Positions 16,819-24,997 of a stretch of 64,000 nt of DNA are shown piece by piece. The stretch covers positions 1 to 64,000 of the forward strand of contig NZ_JAHAIF010000007.1 in assembly GCF_018372875.1 (NCBI RefSeq), given 5' to 3'. The notes below the pieces were generated by a model. That model was given only the letters and a program-made list of their open reading frames with translations. It searched no databases and had not been told where the DNA came from. Position 1 is the stretch's first letter; the number at the start of each line of letters is the position of its first letter. Source of the DNA: Clostridium sp. GTDB lineage: Bacteria > Bacillota > Clostridia > Clostridiales > Clostridiaceae. The translations under genes were made by a program, and so were the position numbers.

Positions 16819-17727
16819 TTAAATCCCCCTTACCTTCCTTATGAAATATTCCTCTAGGGAGATTTGAACCATATTAAAGGATAATACCTCTACATCACTT
16901 TTTACCAAAGTACTTAATATCTTTTTTCTTTCCTCTAAAGCTTCATAAACTCTAATAGTCCCCTTATTTATAAGCTTCATATTTCTTATATTTAATTCTT
17001 TTTCCAAAATAGCTAAAGCCTTTGAAGAATCCTCAACTTCAATTTCAATATAAACTGAACACTTTTCCTTTATCTCTTCTAGTAATCCATCTTCAACTAT
17101 TTCTCCATTCTTTAAAAACATTACCTTATTTACTAGTGTTTCAAGTTCATTAATAGCATGACTTGATATTATTATTGTAGTATTAAACTCTCTATTAAGT
17201 TTTAATAAAATCTCTCTTAGTTCAACTATTGCAATAGGATCTAGTCCGTTGGTTGGCTCATCTAAGATTAAAAGCTCTGGTTCTGTGATAAGTGCATAAG
17301 CAATAGCTAATCTTTGTTTTTCTCCAAAGGATAATTCTTTAATTTTCCTATCTTTCTTATTATGAAGACCTACCCTTCTTAATACATTTTCTAACTTTTC
17401 CTCATCATAAAACCCTAAGTATTCACAATGTACCTTAAAGTTTTCATAAAGAGTTAACTTTTTATAAAATACAGGCTCATCTATTAAAGCTCCAATATTT
17501 CTTAAATAATCATAACTATCTTTCTTAATCTCTTTTCCTAGCACTTGTATATTTCCACTTGTTGGCTTTAGCAAATTAACTATAAGCTTTAAAAGAGTAG
17601 TTTTACCTGCCCCATTTTCTCCAATTAAACCATAGATATCTCCTGCTTCTATATTAAAAGAAACACCCTTTAATACAGCTTTATTTTTAAATTCCTTTGT
17701 AACATTATTAAAAGAAACCCTATCCAT
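16819..17727 (-). CDS. ABC transporter ATP-binding protein
   Basis: A 302-residue ATPase with Walker A GLIGENGAGKTTLLKLI, Q-loop region near GALIDEP, signature LSFGEKQRLAIAYAL, Walker B ELLILDEPTNGLDP and H-loop IIISSHAI. A C-terminal extension (about 215-302) is normal for BcrA/DrrA-like ATPases. It drives the permease encoded immediately downstream. The promoter side carries the two-component genes 80 bases away, which probably regulate it in response to envelope stress or an antimicrobial peptide. Confidence 0.95.
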   Translation of the reverse strand: MDRVSFNNVTKEFKNKAVLKGVSFNIEAGDIYGLIGENGAGKTTLLKLIVNLLKPTSGNIQVLGKEIKKDSYDYLRNIGALIDEPVFYKKLTLYENFKVHCEYLGFYDEEKLENVLRRVGLHNKKDRKIKELSFGEKQRLAIAYALITEPELLILDEPTNGLDPIAIVELREILLKLNREFNTTIIISSHAINELETLVNKVMFLKNGEIVEDGLLEEIKEKCSVYIEIEVEDSSKALAILEKELNIRNMKLINKGTIRVYEALEERKKILSTLVKSDVEVLSFNMVQISLEEYFIRKVRGI

Positions 17728-17807
17728 AAAACTTCCTCCTTCCTATGGTTTAATTCTAAAATTAACTTTTAACTATTTTATCTCTTATTTCTTACATAGT
17801 TCTTAAG

Positions 17808-18743
17808 TTAAACAGTGAAGTTCTTAAGAGCAACCCTAAATACAGTTTCCTTCCACTCTTCACTTTCCACTTCTATAGCCCCTTCCATATTTTCAACTAG
17901 CTTTTTACTTATAGCAAGACCTAGTCCACTTCCTGAAGCCTCTTTATTTCTTGATGACTCTCCTATATAGCTTCTTTCAAACACTTTCTTCTGCTCTTCC
18001 TTTGAAATACCTTTACCTCTATCAATTACTTCTATAAATGTATTTTCTTCATCCTTAATTATGTTGAAACCTAAATACTTACCACTTCCCCCATACTTGT
18101 ATGCATTATTGATAAGATTATTAATTACCCTCTCAATACCTTCTTTATTTCCTAGAACATAGGTTGCCTCCTCTGGCATATTAATATTAACCTGAAATTC
18201 TTCATTGGATAAAATATCATAATAAGATAATATAATTTCCCTGGAAATCTCTCTTAAATCAATTTTTTCAAGGTCTATTTTCTTATCTCCACTTTCAAGT
18301 TTTGCAAGAGTAAAAAATTTATTTACTAATTCTAATACATCCTTAGAACGAGTATTTATCTTATTTAAAATCTCATTTCTTTCATCTTCTGAAATAGTAG
18401 AATCCTTAATTAAAATTTCTATATACCCCATAATTACTGTTAAAGGAGTCTTTAAATCATGAGATACATTAGAAAGCATATTATTTATAGTAGTTTCCTT
18501 ATTTATTCTTAAGGTCTTTTCTCTTCTATTAAAGTTGATTAAATCATTTATACCAACTAGTAACCTTCTAAGTTCTAATTTATCAGTAGGAAGCAATAAA
18601 GTTTTACACATTTCTTCTTCATTAAATTTATTTAGCTCATCTGAAATAAACTTAATATCCTTTGTTATTCTTCTTAACCTATATTTATCATAAATAATTA
18701 TAGATAGGAGAATTACTATTACTACCCACAAAACTAAGTTCAT
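17808..18743 (-). CDS. Sensor histidine kinase
   Basis: A 311-residue kinase with a single N-terminal membrane segment (about 3-21) and no extracellular sensor domain. The phosphoacceptor helix reads SNVSHDLKTPLTVIMGYIEI (HisKA, histidine near residue 95). The ATPase domain has NLINNAYKYGG (N box), DRGKGISKEEQKKVFE (G1/F) and GSGLGLAISKKLVE (G2). Its ATG overlaps the regulator's stop codon by one base. One-helix kinases without a sensor often respond through a partner membrane protein, and the adjacent ABC exporter or the 131-residue protein could play this part. Confidence 0.93.
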   Translation of the reverse strand: MNLVLWVVIVILLSIIIYDKYRLRRITKDIKFISDELNKFNEEEMCKTLLLPTDKLELRRLLVGINDLINFNRREKTLRINKETTINNMLSNVSHDLKTPLTVIMGYIEILIKDSTISEDERNEILNKINTRSKDVLELVNKFFTLAKLESGDKKIDLEKIDLREISREIILSYYDILSNEEFQVNINMPEEATYVLGNKEGIERVINNLINNAYKYGGSGKYLGFNIIKDEENTFIEVIDRGKGISKEEQKKVFERSYIGESSRNKEASGSGLGLAISKKLVENMEGAIEVESEEWKETVFRVALKNFTV

Positions 18744-19438
18744 TACTCTTTCCTCTCATACTTGTACCCTATTCCCCATAGAGTTTTTATATATTTAGGT
18801 TTTGATGGATCTCTCTCTACCTTTTCTCTTAATCTTCTTATGTGGACATTTATTATATTGTCATCTCCCATAAAGTCATCTTCCCATACTTGTCTATAAA
18901 TCTGTTCCTTGGTAAAAACTATATTAGGATTAGTTAATAAAAGCTTAAATATTTCAAACTCCTTATTTGTTAACTTTAAATCCTCATCTCCTCTTTTTAC
19001 TGAATAATTATTTATATCTATTGTTAAATCATCTAATTTAATTGTTTTCTCCTGATTTACTTCTTTCTTTGAATATTCAGTAGCTCTTCTTATTGCAGCC
19101 TTAACTCTTGCAGATAACTCAACCATAGAAAAAGGCTTGGCTACATAATCATCAGCACCAAAACCTAGACCTAAAGCCTTATCTATTTCACTATCTTTAG
19201 CTGATAAAATAATTGCTGGCACATTACTCTTTTCTCTTATTCTTTTTATAACCTCAATACCATCCATCTTTGGCATCATTATATCTAAGATAACTAAAGA
19301 ATAATCCCTCTGCCTAAATTGAAATAGCCCCTCTTCACCATTAAAAGCAGTATCAACTATATATCCCTCCTTAGTTAAATAATTCTTTACCATTAAAGAA
19401 ATCTCTTTTTCATCTTCAACTAACAAAATTCTCTTCAT
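18743..19438 (-). CDS. OmpR/PhoB-family response regulator
   Basis: A 231-residue regulator. The receiver domain (about 1-115) has the acidic pair in LLVEDEKEISL, phosphoacceptor aspartate in LVILDIMMPKMDGIEV and the conserved lysine in DDYVAKPFSMVEL. A winged-helix DNA-binding domain follows (about 130-230) with LTNKEFEIFKLLL and INVHIRRLREKVE. The ATG at 19438 is chosen because GGAGGG lies 8 bases before it. It is the first gene of the set regulator, kinase, ATPase, permease, small membrane protein. It probably activates the exporter genes. Confidence 0.95.
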   Translation of the reverse strand: MKRILLVEDEKEISLMVKNYLTKEGYIVDTAFNGEEGLFQFRQRDYSLVILDIMMPKMDGIEVIKRIREKSNVPAIILSAKDSEIDKALGLGFGADDYVAKPFSMVELSARVKAAIRRATEYSKKEVNQEKTIKLDDLTIDINNYSVKRGDEDLKLTNKEFEIFKLLLTNPNIVFTKEQIYRQVWEDDFMGDDNIINVHIRRLREKVERDPSKPKYIKTLWGIGYKYERKE

Positions 19439-19638
19439 AAAATTCACCCTCCTTTATATATTTTACCAAAAAATGTAGCAACTTCATATTTAAAGTCAAA
19501 TTAAGAATACTAAACTCAATTCTTTTACTTCGCAAAAATTTGTTAAATTTAAAATAAAAAGATGGTACAATTTATACAAAGTTAATTATTCAATTTTTGG
19601 TAATTAGATAAAGAGGTTATAGAGAGGAAGTGGTTTTT

Positions 19639-20160
19639 GTGGAAATAAATTACAAAATAACTGAAGAAGAATGTATAGAAGCAAGAAAAATACTAGATGT
19701 TAATAGATATAGAGTTTTTGCTAATATAATAAAGGGGCTTTTTCTTTTGTACTTAATTATAGATAATATATTGTATGAACAAAGTATTTTTAATAAGATT
19801 ATAAATATAATATGGCCTATGGCTTTATTGTTAATACTAGAGTTTTTTGTATTAAATATAGTAGAAAAATTATCTAATAAATTGTTGGTTCAAAAAGCAA
19901 GAAGAGATTTGAAAATGGGAAAGCAAAAGTTAGTAATATTAGATAAAGAAATAAAATATTCAAATGATTGGGAAGAGTGTACTTTTTATAAGGGGAAAGA
20001 TTGGATATATGTATATAATATCCCGAAGTATTTATATGTAGTTATAATTAGTGATAAATATAATCAAATAATCATTCCTAAAGAGAATTTATCTGAAGAA
20101 AGTATAAAATCTATATTAAATTCAGGTAAAGTTAAGTCTTTTGGAAAAAATCCATCTTGA
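19639..20160 (+). CDS. YcxB-like membrane protein
   Basis: About 173 residues, from a GTG with GAGGAAG 8 bases upstream (an earlier GTG at 19630 is too near that site). Two membrane segments (about 27-45 and 53-72) follow a short N-terminal strand region. The C-terminal cytoplasmic part, with DWEECTFYKGKDWIYVYNIP and NQIIIPKENLSEE, has the pattern of YcxB-like C-terminal domains. Function of the family is not established. A second, broken copy of its C-terminal part lies just downstream. Confidence 0.65.
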   Translation: MEINYKITEEECIEARKILDVNRYRVFANIIKGLFLLYLIIDNILYEQSIFNKIINIIWPMALLLILEFFVLNIVEKLSNKLLVQKARRDLKMGKQKLVILDKEIKYSNDWEECTFYKGKDWIYVYNIPKYLYVVIISDKYNQIIIPKENLSEESIKSILNSGKVKSFGKNPS

Positions 20161-20183
20161 AACCTATCAAGATGAATTTTTTT
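20153..20183 (+). terminator. Intrinsic terminator at the end of the YcxB-like gene
   Basis: CATCTTGA (20153-20160) pairs with TCAAGATG (20167-20174), followed by AATTTTTTT. The left arm includes the stop codon. Confidence 0.85.
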
Positions 20184-20189
20184 AATTAG

Positions 20190-20408
20190 CTGCTACAGAG
20201 TGAAGATGAAAGAAAAATTATTATTTCGGAACAATACATTAAATACTTTACTTCTGAAGGAAGTTATGAAGTATCAAAAGATAGAGTTCATGTATATGAA
20301 ATAAAAGAATATATATATATTGAATTTAAGAAGAATAAGGTATTAATAATTCCTAAAAGTAGAATTTCGCAAGAAAATACAAAAAGAATTTTAAAAATAA
20401 ATAGATAA
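20190..20408 (+). pseudogene. C-terminal fragment of a second YcxB-like gene
   Basis: From the codon after an in-frame TAG (20187-20189) the frame encodes about 72 residues, including EYIYIEFKKNKVLIIPKSRI, and ends at TAA 20408. This matches the DWIYVYNIP...IIIPKENLS part of the intact upstream gene. There is no start codon or ribosome binding site, and the N-terminal membrane region is missing. It looks like a decayed tandem duplicate. Confidence 0.65.
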
Positions 20409-20415
20409 AAAAATA

Positions 20416-20453
20416 AAACCATAATACTTATATTAGAATAAATATTATGGTTT
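20416..20453. terminator. Hairpin between convergent genes
   Basis: AAACCATAATA (20416-20426) pairs with TATTATGGTTT (20443-20453), with T-rich flank on both strands. It can end transcription from either side. Confidence 0.7.
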
Positions 20454-20460
20454 ATTTATA

Positions 20461-20964
20461 TTAATTATTTAACCCAGTATCAATATATTTGATTTTAATT
20501 TTAGAAATTTCATTTGAATATGGATCTAGTTCATTGGTTGACCATGAAGTCTCTTGAAAAATAGTATTCCTAGAACTCTTAAAGTCATATTTAATAACTA
20601 GTGTATCATCATTCTCCCAATACATATCTATTTTAGTGTGATTATTATCTGTAACAAATATCCTATCAAAATATGGATTAAAGCTATCAATATCCTGCTT
20701 TATTATTTTCTTTATGCTTGTTCCAGTATTTTCTCTAATACAAAATTGATCATAGAATTTAACAGCCATTCCATCTTCTATATTGTAGTGAATAGCTATA
20801 TAGTTATTATTTGGTGAAATAAGTTCTTCATATATAGTTATCTTGGGTAAACCTGAGGTTGAAAAAAATTTTATGATTTGTATTGATCCTAATATTAATA
20901 AAACAATGAGTATTACTGGAGTTAACAAATAATAATTTTTTGTTTTTTTTATTTTATGTATCAT
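20461..20964 (-). CDS. DUF5412-like membrane-anchored protein
   Basis: A 167-residue protein with an N-terminal membrane helix (about 13-33) and an extracytoplasmic beta-rich domain containing TIYEELISPNNNYIAIHYNI and DMYWENDDTLVIKYDF. This order (strand, SPN, strand, W-DDT-hI) is like the DUF5412 family, whose role is unknown. The ATG at 20964 has AGGTGG 5 bases upstream; the GTG codons before it lie within that site. It stands alone. Confidence 0.6.
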   Translation of the reverse strand: MIHKIKKTKNYYLLTPVILIVLLILGSIQIIKFFSTSGLPKITIYEELISPNNNYIAIHYNIEDGMAVKFYDQFCIRENTGTSIKKIIKQDIDSFNPYFDRIFVTDNNHTKIDMYWENDDTLVIKYDFKSSRNTIFQETSWSTNELDPYSNEISKIKIKYIDTGLNN

Positions 20965-21060
20965 AGTCACCACCTAATAAACTAAGTATAGTATATGAAG
21001 ATCAAAATAAAAAGATCGGTGCTTTTTATACGTTAAAAATACTTTTAACGAGGTCCTAAT

Positions 21061-21600
21061 CTAATTAGTAATGTTTTCAATAAAGTTTTTATATTGTTCT
21101 TCAGAATTAAAAAGATTATTTGGAATCAGAATAGGATATAGAGCTTTTACAAACTTAGGAGATTTTTTTGGTGATATTAAAATAAAAGTGATTTCATTTA
21201 ACTTTACAATTTCTAGTATTGTTATATCAGGATTTTTTGTTAGTTTTATACTTTTTGTATTATTTGAATAATAATATGAAGTATCTACTTTTTCAATCAT
21301 TTGTTCACCATTAGAAATAATAGATTTTTTAAATCCACCTAACGATAGCTTTGGAAATAGAAAAAATGAAATTATAGTTAAAATAGCCCAAGTTAAAAAA
21401 GGCTTAATATATGAATCCTTCCATAACATTTTTGTAGAAAGGAACAATAATAAATAGCAGACTACTAAAAGAATAAATAGATAGCAAATAAAATTAGTTT
21501 TATTTTTATTTACTATCTTCTTGATAGTTAAATTATTATTTATAAAATTATCAATATCATTTAAATATAGTGTATCACTTGAACTGTATTTATAAACCAT
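21061..21600 (-). CDS. Two-helix membrane protein of unknown function
   Basis: A 179-residue protein with two membrane segments (about 37-56 and 66-85) and a C-terminal soluble domain ending in YPILIPNNLFNSEEQYKNFI. The layout, with a short hydrophilic N-terminus, paired helices and a strand-rich tail with an IP motif, recalls the YcxB-like protein at 19639, but similarity is weak. GGAGGG precedes the ATG. No family can be named with confidence. Confidence 0.6.
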   Translation of the reverse strand: MVYKYSSSDTLYLNDIDNFINNNLTIKKIVNKNKTNFICYLFILLVVCYLLLFLSTKMLWKDSYIKPFLTWAILTIISFFLFPKLSLGGFKKSIISNGEQMIEKVDTSYYYSNNTKSIKLTKNPDITILEIVKLNEITFILISPKKSPKFVKALYPILIPNNLFNSEEQYKNFIENITN

Positions 21601-21803
21601 AATATCCCTCCTAATAATAATAATTTATTACCAATATTATACACTACTCCCCCAAAAATATAAATTATATTATTGTCTATAGCTGGGATAAAGGGCTGTA
21701 TTTTAAATAATTCTTTTATGTTAAAGTATCATTATTGTAATGTTGGTATTAGGAATATGAACTTACTAACAAATGAATTTATTTTTATAGAACATACTTA
21801 TTG

Positions 21804-21833
21804 TTGAATGAACTCAGAAAATAATGGTATAAT
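21804..21833 (+). promoter_or_regulatory. Promoter for the small membrane-protein genes at 21866-22936
   Basis: TTGAAT (21804-21809) and TATAAT (21828-21833) are 18 bases apart and lead directly to the gene at 21866. The rest of the 265-base gap from 21601 shows nothing else. Confidence 0.6.
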
Positions 21834-21865
21834 GGTAAAAATTAGGTGTTAAAGGAGTTTTTCTT

Positions 21866-22351
21866 ATGAAAAAGAAGATAGGAGTTATATTAGTATTTTT
21901 ATTAATAGTTAGTAATATATTTTTTATTTCACATTCATATAAAGCTAATAATTTATTACAAGAAACTAATAAAGAAGTACTAAGTAATTCAATGGATTTG
22001 TTAAATTGCGTACTTGATACTGAGATTAAATATATTGAGAGTGGACAATTTAACAATGATATTAAGAAGGTACTTACAATAGAGATAAATATGATAGCCT
22101 TTAATATAGAGAGAATTGCTATTAACATTAAGTCTAAAGAATTACGTGAGCTAAGTATGCTTATTTTTCAGATTCCAGAAAAGCAAAATAATATTAATTA
22201 TTTAAAAGAATTTCAAGTTAGGATAAGAGAACTTATTAGGATATATTCAGATTCGTTTTTTTCAATGAGTGAGAAAGAATTTTTAAATTTATTTATAGAT
22301 AGCAATGGTGATGTTTATAAGCAATTAGAAAAGATAACACAAGATATGTAG
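21866..22351 (+). CDS. Small membrane-anchored helical protein, unknown function
   Basis: A 161-residue protein: a positively charged start, a hydrophobic segment (about 5-22) that may be a signal anchor, then a mostly helical extracellular part with few strands (NKEVLSNSMDLLNCVLDTEI, KSKELRELSMLIFQIP). It has one cysteine after the membrane segment but no lipobox. AAAGGAG lies 9 bases before the ATG. It resembles the following gene in architecture. Not recognised. Confidence 0.6.
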   Translation: MKKKIGVILVFLLIVSNIFFISHSYKANNLLQETNKEVLSNSMDLLNCVLDTEIKYIESGQFNNDIKKVLTIEINMIAFNIERIAINIKSKELRELSMLIFQIPEKQNNINYLKEFQVRIRELIRIYSDSFFSMSEKEFLNLFIDSNGDVYKQLEKITQDM

Positions 22352-22438
22352 AGTTGATTTTAATATATACTCTACTGAATGAAAATAAAATTGATGATCA
22401 AAGAATTAGATTATATTTTAATTAAGGGGGCTTACATT

Positions 22439-22936
22439 TTGAAGAAAAAAATATTTATAACCTGTTCTCTAATTTTCATAATAATATTTTTATTTGTTAT
22501 AAAGACTCTTACTTTTTATAATAAATCTCTAAATTATTATTTAAGTAACAATTTAACTACTATCAGTGCACAATGTGAATATATAGATTTAAACTTTCCT
22601 TCTGATAAAAATATTGAACGTTCTAATTTAGAATCTATATTTATGGCATTTCATGATGTTATAAAAAACTATGGAGACTTATCAGAAATAGCATATAGAG
22701 CAAATGATGAAATATCCTTATCCTACCTTTCAACTCTTCACTCAAAGTTTAATTCAATTTTAAATGATAAACAAAATGTCTACTTATCAGAAGAAGAAAT
22801 TAATACACTTAATGAAATACATGAGTTTTGTAATAATTCTAAATTACAAATAGATGAATATACAAAAAAACATGATAATCTTGTTTTTAGAAATAGATGG
22901 ATAGATTTAGTGAAGCAGACAACTAAGAAAAATTAG
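22439..22936 (+). CDS. Small membrane-anchored helical protein, unknown function (TTG start)
   Basis: A 165-residue product from TTG 22439, which has AAGGGGGC 7 bases before it; the open frame extends 20 codons further but without a good site. The start is KKK followed by a long hydrophobic segment (IFITCSLIFIIIFLFVIKTL), then a helical extracellular domain. It lies 87 bases after the similar protein at 21866 and is probably a diverged duplicate in the same transcript. No family recognised. Confidence 0.55.
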   Translation: MKKKIFITCSLIFIIIFLFVIKTLTFYNKSLNYYLSNNLTTISAQCEYIDLNFPSDKNIERSNLESIFMAFHDVIKNYGDLSEIAYRANDEISLSYLSTLHSKFNSILNDKQNVYLSEEEINTLNEIHEFCNNSKLQIDEYTKKHDNLVFRNRWIDLVKQTTKKN

Positions 22937-22997
22937 CATAAATATCCACTCCACCTTTTTCATTCCAGCATTGCACAAACTTCCTCAAAACATTTCT

Positions 22998-23033
22998 GAG
23001 TCAGTGTTCCTTTCACTGACTCTTTAAATTTTT
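22998..23033 (+). terminator. Terminator after the small membrane-protein pair
   Basis: GAGTCAGTG (22998-23006) pairs with CACTGACTC (23014-23022), followed by TTTAAATTTTT. Confidence 0.75.
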
Positions 23034-23112
23034 CCTCATCCTTCTTATCCCTTTTATTACTCTCTCCTTTGTATTACAATTATAATAGCACAAAACTACT
23101 AAGGAGGATTTT

Positions 23113-23892
23113 ATGAAGAACAAAGTTAACTTTCACACACATACATATAGATGTAAACATGCAGTTGGAAATGAAGAAGATTATGTAATTGAAGCTATAA
23201 ATCAAAATCTTACTGCCTTAGGTATGAGTGACCATGGACCATATCCTGATGATAGACTAGATTTTAGAATGAAATATAAAGAACTCCCTGAATATATTTC
23301 TACGGTAGAAAAACTAAAGGAAAAATATAAAGACAAAATCAAATTATATTGTGGTCTAGAAATTGAATATGATCCAAATTCTTATGATTACTATAAATAC
23401 CTATTAAATGAATTACATCTAGATTACTTAGCTCTAGGACAACATGTATTTACTCATAAGGGGAATTTTTGTAACTCATTTGAATTAACTAGTACTGATG
23501 AATACATATCTTATGCTAATAGCATAGTTGAAGCATTTGACACAGGATTCTTTAAATTTCTTTGCCATCCCGACTTAATATTTTTAAATGACTTTCCTTG
23601 GGATGATAATTGTGAAAAGGCATGTGATATTATAATCCAAGGTGCAAAGAAATATAACATGATTCTTGAGATTAATGGAAATGGTGTAAGACGTGGAATA
23701 AATGAATTCTGTGACGGGAAAAGATATCACTATCCTCATGAAAACTTCTGGAAAAAGGTTAGTAAAAGTAATTTAAGAGTAATTATAAATTCTGACTGTC
23801 ATAACCCTAAAGACTTATGGGATGAAAATATGGATAAAGCCTACGAATTTGCAAATAAATTAAATTTAAATATTGTTTATGATATATTCTAA
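23113..23892 (+). CDS. PHP-domain phosphoesterase, histidinol-phosphatase (HisJ/HisK) type
   Basis: A 259-residue cytoplasmic metallo-phosphatase. Metal ligands appear as NFHTHTYRCKHA, GMSDHGPYP, LYCGLEIEYDP, CHPDLI and INSDCHNP, in the order expected of the PHP barrel. Related enzymes remove phosphate from histidinol phosphate. There are no his genes in the window, so another small phosphoester is possible. GGAGG is 6 bases upstream of the ATG. It is monocistronic and is followed by a tandem repeat. Confidence 0.9.
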   Translation: MKNKVNFHTHTYRCKHAVGNEEDYVIEAINQNLTALGMSDHGPYPDDRLDFRMKYKELPEYISTVEKLKEKYKDKIKLYCGLEIEYDPNSYDYYKYLLNELHLDYLALGQHVFTHKGNFCNSFELTSTDEYISYANSIVEAFDTGFFKFLCHPDLIFLNDFPWDDNCEKACDIIIQGAKKYNMILEINGNGVRRGINEFCDGKRYHYPHENFWKKVSKSNLRVIINSDCHNPKDLWDENMDKAYEFANKLNLNIVYDIF

Positions 23893-23942
23893 TTAGAATT
23901 TATCTCACCAAAATTCATTCAACACCGCATTTTTACTATAAC

Positions 23943-23990
23943 TTCTTAAGTTCTTAACTTCTTAAGTTCTTAAGTTCTTAAGTTCTTAAG
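23943..23990. repeat. Six tandem copies of the 8-mer TTCTTAAG
   Basis: Units start at 23943, 23951, 23959, 23967, 23975 and 23983; the second reads TTCTTAAC, the others are exact. Each contains the palindrome CTTAAG. The array lies 50 bases after the PHP gene and before a terminator hairpin. Such an array is prone to slippage; it lies outside any reading frame or visible promoter. Confidence 0.9.
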
Positions 23991-24021
23991 AAGCTATATT
24001 TTTGCTTTAACAAAAAGAAAG

Positions 24022-24058
24022 TGTCGCAATAGAAAAACAAAGTTTCTCTATTGCGACA
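24022..24058 (-). terminator. Terminator overlapping the end of the HEPN gene
   Basis: TGTCGCAATAGA (24022-24033) pairs perfectly with TCTATTGCGACA (24047-24058). On the minus strand it is followed by CTTTCTTTTTG. Its right arm includes the HEPN stop codon. The higher GC of the arms stands out from the surroundings. Confidence 0.75.
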
Positions 24059-24443
24059 GCTCCATTGATTTTCTAATTTCTTTTAATTCATTGAGCAACT
24101 CAAAAAATCTTTCTAAATATTCCTCATATTCATTATGATCTAATATTTCATAATCATCTGATGCATATCTACGACTAAAATAAAAATCCTTTAATTCTCT
24201 GCAAAGTCCCTTATATTCTTTAAGCTTTGGGAAATCACTCAAATATAAAGTTTCTAATAATTTCACAAGATTATGTTCCCTATTTACCACTCCATACTTT
24301 TTAGTAATTATACCTTTTAAGTTTTTCTCTATACATTGTTGACAGTGTACTAACACTCCATCTTCTAACCCCTCTATATTCTTTGTATTATAAATAAATT
24401 TTTCATCTATATCTGCAAAATAAAACATATCTCTCTTTACCAA
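24048..24443 (-). CDS. HEPN-domain protein paired with a nucleotidyltransferase
   Basis: A 131-residue helical protein with the PF05168-type HEPN pattern: VHCQQCIEKNLKGIITKKYG (usually QxAEKxLKA), then EHNLVKLLE and FYFSRRYASDDYE (usually YxxxRYP). The RX4-6H motif of RNase-active HEPN toxins is absent, so RNase toxicity is doubtful. AAGGAGG fits a TTG at 24443 best; a GTG at 24452 lies inside the site. It begins 2 bases after the nucleotidyltransferase stop, the usual MNT-HEPN arrangement. The pair may be a toxin-antitoxin or nucleotide-modifying complex; which role applies cannot be told. Confidence 0.85.
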   Translation of the reverse strand: MVKRDMFYFADIDEKFIYNTKNIEGLEDGVLVHCQQCIEKNLKGIITKKYGVVNREHNLVKLLETLYLSDFPKLKEYKGLCRELKDFYFSRRYASDDYEILDHNEYEEYLERFFELLNELKEIRKSMELSQ

Positions 24444-24445
24444 TG

Positions 24446-24802
24446 TTACCACCTCCTTATATCTATTAAATCCTTAGTAATTGCTTGTTCAAATGATGGG
24501 CTTGATGATAATTCTAAAAATCTCCTTTTTGTATATAACTTTAAATCCACATCTCTTTCTACTCCAAGCTCTTCTATCTTATCTTCTAAAAAATGTCTTA
24601 ACTCTTTTAATTCTCTAATTGATTTATCTCCATCAATTAAAGCTAATATATCTATATCGCTATACTTAGAATACATTCCTTTTGAAATTGATCCAAAAAG
24701 ATATATATCAGTAACCTTAAGGATTCCTAATATGCATTCTTTTATTTTTATTATTTCATTCTTTAAGCATATATCTAAATTATAATCCACATCAAATCTC
24801 AT
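24446..24802 (-). CDS. Minimal nucleotidyltransferase (MNT) of an MNT-HEPN pair
   Basis: A 118-residue Pol-beta-superfamily nucleotidyltransferase. The catalytic motif is LFGSISKGMYSKYSDIDILA (GSxSKG...SDID), with the third carboxylate in RDVDLKLY. Such proteins transfer AMP or other NMPs to a partner, and in some MNT-HEPN systems the partner HEPN protein is adenylylated. The frame extends to a GTG at 24814, but GGAGG lies 5 bases before the ATG at 24802. All catalytic aspartates are present, so it is probably active. Confidence 0.88.
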   Translation of the reverse strand: MRFDVDYNLDICLKNEIIKIKECILGILKVTDIYLFGSISKGMYSKYSDIDILALIDGDKSIRELKELRHFLEDKIEELGVERDVDLKLYTKRRFLELSSSPSFEQAITKDLIDIRRW

Positions 24803-24997
24803 ATTATCCTCCACTTATGACTCATAGCTATATTATATTATTTAACCTTATCTATTACAATAATACATATAATTGATATTTCCCCTCTGTATATCACAAA
24901 TATTAAAACATTTTCTTAATTTTTCCTTATTTTTTGGAAAATTATTGATAAAATAAGCTATAATATTTCATGACATCTTATATATGGAGGATAAATT

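Noticed and set aside
21033..21052. Hairpin CGTTAAAA/TTTTAACG as a terminator for the gene at 21061
   Set aside because: The stem is only 8 bp and no T run follows on the minus strand.
22940..22997. Small gene between the membrane-protein pair and the PHP gene
   Set aside because: No frame with a start and ribosome binding site; only the terminator is supported.
24048..24443. RNase-type HEPN toxin
   Set aside because: The RX4-6H catalytic motif is missing, so the toxin label was not applied.
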